This document shows positions 62,871 to 64,000 of a stretch of DNA of 64,000 bases, in pieces. The notes beneath the pieces are model-generated. The model was not told the origin of the DNA and ran no database searches. It saw only the letters and a program-made list of their open reading frames with translations. The stretch's first letter is position 1. The number at the start of each line of letters is the position of its first letter. A program made the translations under genes and the position numbers. The stretch comes from Armigeres subalbatus (Eukaryota; Arthropoda; Insecta; Diptera; Culicidae): assembly GCF_024139115.2 (NCBI RefSeq), contig NC_085141.1, forward strand, positions 400,355,591 through 400,419,590, read 5' to 3'.

Positions 62871-63389
62871 ATATAATATAAAAATAATTTCCAAATTTTA
62901 GAAAAACTTATAGAGTTTTCTGGAGAAGTTCATTAGATTTTTCATGCGAAATTCCGAAAGATCCTTCCTTTAATGTCTTGATAATATCCCGAAAAATTGC
63001 AAAAAAATATTAAGAAACGTAATGGAAAAGAAGCCACGCCAATTCACGCCGCCGCCGCCGCCGGCTAAAATAGCTTTCGGCGTGACGCCGAAAACGCCGC
63101 CGCCGACGAATACTGGACCGGCGCACCCCTCTACTTCCCATACACTATTTTGAAACATTTTTCGCCTAACCTATAATTTTAGATCTAGTTTTGTTACGGC
63201 CATCTTAATGACGGTAAATATGAGGGAAACCACAAAAGGCGTTTTGCCTCGGGGGGCGTTTTGGGGCCTCTTCCCCTAATGAGAAAACACGTTCCTCCGT
63301 GTAGCAACACAATCATATGATGTACCACGCGCCTCCACACGTATAGGTGTAGTGGGCAGGAATTGTATCCAAAGCAAAATAAGAAAATC

Positions 63390-63560
63390 TCTCACTTACC
63401 ATCTCTGCTTACACTCTTTTCGCAAGCTGTTACGATAATGAACTTATTCGGGGGGCTATACCCCATGACAAATCCCTTTTTAAAAAAAGGTCCAAATGCG
63501 AAGGTACCCGTTCTGATGATCCATTTTATCTTGTTTCTCACAGCTGTGCGAAAAATATAG
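63390..63560. repeat. Dispersed repeat shared with 12,855-13,040
   Basis: TCTCTCACTTACCATCTCTG, TTTTCGCAAGCTG, GGCTATACCCCATGA and AGGTCCAAATGCG are collinear with the earlier copy. Family unknown. Confidence 0.6.
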
Positions 63561-63596
63561 TCCCCAATATAAACCCCCAATCATTATAAGTCATCA

Positions 63597-64000
63597 GACC
63601 GCATCGTGCTTTCGTGCTGTGCGGTTCTTTCTCTCTTTGCGGAAGGAAGTTTTTAATACTACCCGAAGCTATTTTAATTTCAACAGTGCTTCTCAGCGCT
63701 ATTTGTACCCACTGATCCCGTTACGATCTTTGCAAGGACCCGTGCCTTCGTTTTACGTTGGACCCGTTTGCGGAAGTAAAATTCCGACAAGCGGTGGTAA
63801 TCCTGCAGGGACACCGTTCTGGGAAAAAACCTCTTAGAAGGTCACGTCTCCACGCTCAGCAATGAGTATTAATAAAAACAAGAGGAAGGGAGTCTTTGAA
63901 TTCTCCACTTCCTTCTAAGAAACAAGGTTTCAAGACCGTCCTGCCAAAGCGCGGAAAAAATAGAAGGAAGCTGGAGAATTCAGATATTCCTTCAAACTCT
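63597..64000 (+). mobile_element. Second Juan-like LINE copy, 5' end, cut by the window edge
   Basis: From GACCGCATCGTGC it matches 50,995 onward at well over 95 percent. It has a 4-bp-longer CT run (TTCTTTCTCTCTTTGCGG). ORF1 starts at ATG 63,862 (MSINKNKRKG) but is two bases shorter at about 63,891, so the frame is lost after 10 codons. ORF2 lies outside the window. Confidence 0.9.

Larger units (their letters stand above)
58101..63133. mobile_element. hAT-like element with GC-rich CGCCGCCGCC ends
   Basis: Ends TAGAGGTGTGCGCCGCCGCC and, inverted, TAGAGGGGTGCGCC followed further in by GGCGGCGGCG. Flanks CTTTCCAT (58,093-58,100) and CTTCCCAT (63,134-63,141) agree at seven of eight bases, fitting an 8-bp duplication. 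The 5-kb interior holds iterons, SINEs and MITEs but no transposase. CTTTGGCCGAA-like phrases are scattered through it. Confidence 0.75.
57701..63280. mobile_element. Outer inverted-repeat element (ATTAGGGGAAG ends)
   Basis: Left ATTAGGGGAAGGGGGG and right, inverted, ATTAGGGGAAGAGGCCCC. GCGTTTTGCCTCG-type motifs occur inside both arms (58,027 and 63,240). Possible 10-bp duplication with two mismatches (AGAAAAATCG before, AGAAAACACG after). The hAT-like element at 58,101-63,133 is nested within it, leaving a backbone of about 540 bp. Confidence 0.65.

Noticed and set aside
1..64000. Integrated viral sequence (flavivirus- or rhabdovirus-like), common in Aedes genomes
   Set aside because: No polymerase, helicase, nucleocapsid or glycoprotein motif seen in any long frame; all RTs found are of LINE type.

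Overview
The window looks like intergenic or intronic DNA from a culicine mosquito, most probably an Aedes. Evidence: a tRNA-derived SINE resembling Feilai, a 4.6 kb Jockey-clade LINE resembling the Juan family, RTE- and R1-type LINEs, and a very high density of short inverted-repeat elements. I recognise no host protein-coding gene, rRNA, functional tRNA, CRISPR array or viral insertion with confidence. Almost every long reading frame belongs to a transposable element, and nearly all of those are broken. Family names come from memory of hallmark motifs, not from a database search.

Layout. 0-7 kb: a degraded RTE-like reverse transcriptase (RT) split by a Harbinger-like MITE and a short retroposon, then a degraded Jockey-clade LINE split by a small hAT, a palindromic MITE and a 1.2 kb AT-rich insert. 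7-13.8 kb: mostly unassigned AT-rich DNA, with one possible secreted micropeptide, an LTR-like promoter block and a Transib-like fragment. 13.8-18.8 kb: a possible 5 kb retroposon insertion holding an RTE LINE (minus strand, 15.3-17.7 kb). 21.9-24.8 kb: an inverted-repeat element holding a second, nearly open RTE LINE (plus strand). 25.2-28.7 kb: an R1-like LINE (minus strand) interrupted by a CR1/L2-like LINE that itself carries a MITE. 29.5-33.0 kb: a DNA transposon with a recognisable transposase pseudogene carrying three MITEs. 33-42 kb: fold-back elements, a perfect 86-bp-arm hairpin, a hAT with a nested Helitron, and unassigned DNA.

42.5-56.1 kb is the most elaborate part. An R1-like LINE has been opened by a hairpin, a MITE stack, a Transib-like element (which carries two further DNA elements) and an almost intact Juan-like LINE with a complete 892-codon ORF2. 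57.7-63.3 kb: an outer inverted-repeat element enclosing a hAT-like element with GC-rich ends, filled with SINEs, MITEs and degenerate iterons. At 63.6 kb a second copy of the Juan-like LINE begins and runs off the window.

The elements do not form a pathway. They form a layered insertion record, and many layers can be ordered because removing an element plus one target duplication restores the sequence or reading frame beneath. The most notable items are the Transib-like element with CACTATGG ends and a 5-bp duplication, the transposase gene whose frame is restored across two MITEs, the perfect hairpin at 35.5 kb, the iteron-ended element at 48-50 kb whose empty site is preserved at 11.6 kb, and the AUG-less but fully open ORF2 of the Juan-like LINE.
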